From Limnephilus marmoratus (Eukaryota > Arthropoda > Insecta > Trichoptera > Limnephilidae), in the NCBI GenBank assembly GCA_917880885.1, contig OU862909.1, forward strand, positions 29,756,851-29,820,850: DNA of 64,000 bases, read 5' to 3'. Made by a program: the position numbers and the translations under genes. The notes beneath the pieces are model-generated. The model was not told the origin of the DNA. It worked only from the letters and a program-made list of their open reading frames with translations, and searched no databases. Of the stretch, positions 62,915-64,000 are shown in pieces (positions within the stretch are counted from its first letter, which is position 1; each line of letters starts with the position of its first letter).

Positions 62915-64000
62915 CTCCTTCCTCAATCAGAACACAGTAGTTATGCACGAAAAAGGGTTTTATTCATTTAAAGGTGAACAGGGTTCTACAGAAGGCCAGC
63001 ATCGGCACTACACACATGAGTATTTGGCTATCTCTAATTAATTCTATCATAACGGGGGAGCTTTTCTCAACTCTCTCTACACGTGTTTAGTGAATTTAAA
63101 TGTCAGTTCTTAGCACACAGAGGGGTAGCAAGGTTCATTGGTACTTACAAGCAGGAGATAGGCGGTCGGCAGACAGGTACTGAGGAGGCGGGAGCCTCTG
63201 GAGCACAATGCACAATTAAAATAAACATCGCGAGCGTTTACGGAGAGCGCAATCACGGGGACACAGTTGTTATGCCGAAGGTCGGCCGAGGAATGAATGC
63301 CGGGAGCCGCTCGGCGCTTGGCTACTTGTGTCGAGCGGTGCGGGGAAAGGGGGGCGGAGGGCCTGTGTAAGGGGTCAATTTGCTATTAGCTCGCACGGGA
63401 ATCAATTCCGTAACGTAAAACTTCCCCCCTCGCCGCAAAAAAGGCGACGTGGTAATGGAGCAGTAGGGCTAAGAAATCCTCTTACCCTTCTAGCACTTGT
63501 GCCAAAAAAAAAACATTTTAAGAGAAAAAGGAGAGAGAGAGAGAAAAAGAAAGAGAAAAAAGTTGCTAGCTATAAAATAGTAGAAACAAAAACAAAAGAG
63601 AAAAAAAAGCATGGTGAACAAAGAATTATACATGAATGTACATGAAAGAGCAGTGGCATACATAAATATAAACAAGGACCTGCTGGAGAAAGGTACAAGG
63701 GTTATGCAGTGATAGAAAAAAAATGACTCTAAATTGTATCATTGGTCTGTGAGCTATGTTTGCGTAGCGTGGTTTGCGTAGGATGTTTGGGGTGTTTGAA
63801 CGTTGCACTGAAGTTACAAGGTTACTTTGTCACAGTAACCTGGCCCGTTTGAGATTACACTCAAGGAACACTAGGGCCTTAAAGAAAACACGAAGAAGAG
63901 AACGCAGGATGAGGCTTCTTGGTGGTGGAGAGGGTTCTACCTGTCACAGAGGTCAAAAAGGTAGCTGCTTCCGGATCCTGTGGGTGGGCCAGTATGACAT
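62915..64000. other. GC-richer end region, possible LTR edge
   Basis: GC rises at 63,150-63,450. On the minus strand GGCGAGGGGGGAAG (63,422-63,435) resembles a polypurine tract, and sequence to its left could be an LTR (TTTTATTCATTTAAAG near 62,958), but no second copy is present to prove it. A purine-rich GAGAGAGA/AAAGAGAAAA tract lies at 63,520-63,610. No gene recognised. Confidence 0.35.

Noticed and set aside
63328..63645. 105-codon Lys-rich open frame
   Set aside because: Formed by the purine-rich tract; no conserved domain and no homologous copy in the window.

Overview
This window is eukaryotic and reads as animal, most likely insect, DNA. It is AT-rich and holds no recognisable host gene, tRNA or rRNA. 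Every coding region I could identify belongs to a transposable element, and most are broken. Some interspersed repeats (about 52,660-53,010 and 53,345-53,818) resemble sequences I associate with moth and butterfly genomes. That link is from memory, so Lepidoptera is an inference only.

Layout. 1-9.4 kb: a patchwork of short retroposons (families I call A and B), an RTE-like fragment with a 10-bp target duplication, an inverted-repeat MITE, a CR1-like fragment, and a foldback-type element with subterminal repeat arrays that splits a family A copy. 9.4-12.3 kb: nothing recognised. 12.3-17.6 kb: family A, decayed non-LTR reverse transcriptase pieces, Penelope-like fragments with hammerhead-like ends, and two Helitron-type sequences.

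17.6-48.8 kb is the core. A ~182-bp satellite appears in four blocks (17,590-18,040; 23,399-23,590; 32,580-38,240; 45,902-48,775), all in the same orientation. Between the blocks lie a decayed Gypsy/Ty3 element split by a family B retroposon, a 5'-truncated R4/Dong-like element starting exactly at a (TAA)n tract, a nearly intact CR1-like LINE on the minus strand, and a decayed Copia element with a 5'-truncated R1-clade LINE in its leader (15-bp target duplication). This looks like one satellite domain invaded repeatedly by retroelements.

48.8-64 kb: family A inside a 15-bp minisatellite, a jockey-like RT fragment, a TIR MITE, a perfect 78-bp-arm palindrome, a foldback element with a GC-rich loop, a second, decayed CR1-like LINE on the minus strand, another family A copy, and an R1-clade element reduced to ORF1 plus 3' end.

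The parts do not form a host pathway. The CR1-like LINE (ORF1 with PHD finger, EN-RT ORF2) is the only element close to complete. The most notable non-coding structures are the satellite hairpins and higher-order duplication, a covarying 3'-terminal hairpin shared by CR1-like copies, hammerhead-like Penelope ends, and an in-frame variable tandem repeat between ORF1 and ORF2. Gene density, nesting and satellite content fit heterochromatin, such as a W chromosome or similar repeat-rich region, but chromosome identity cannot be read from sequence alone.
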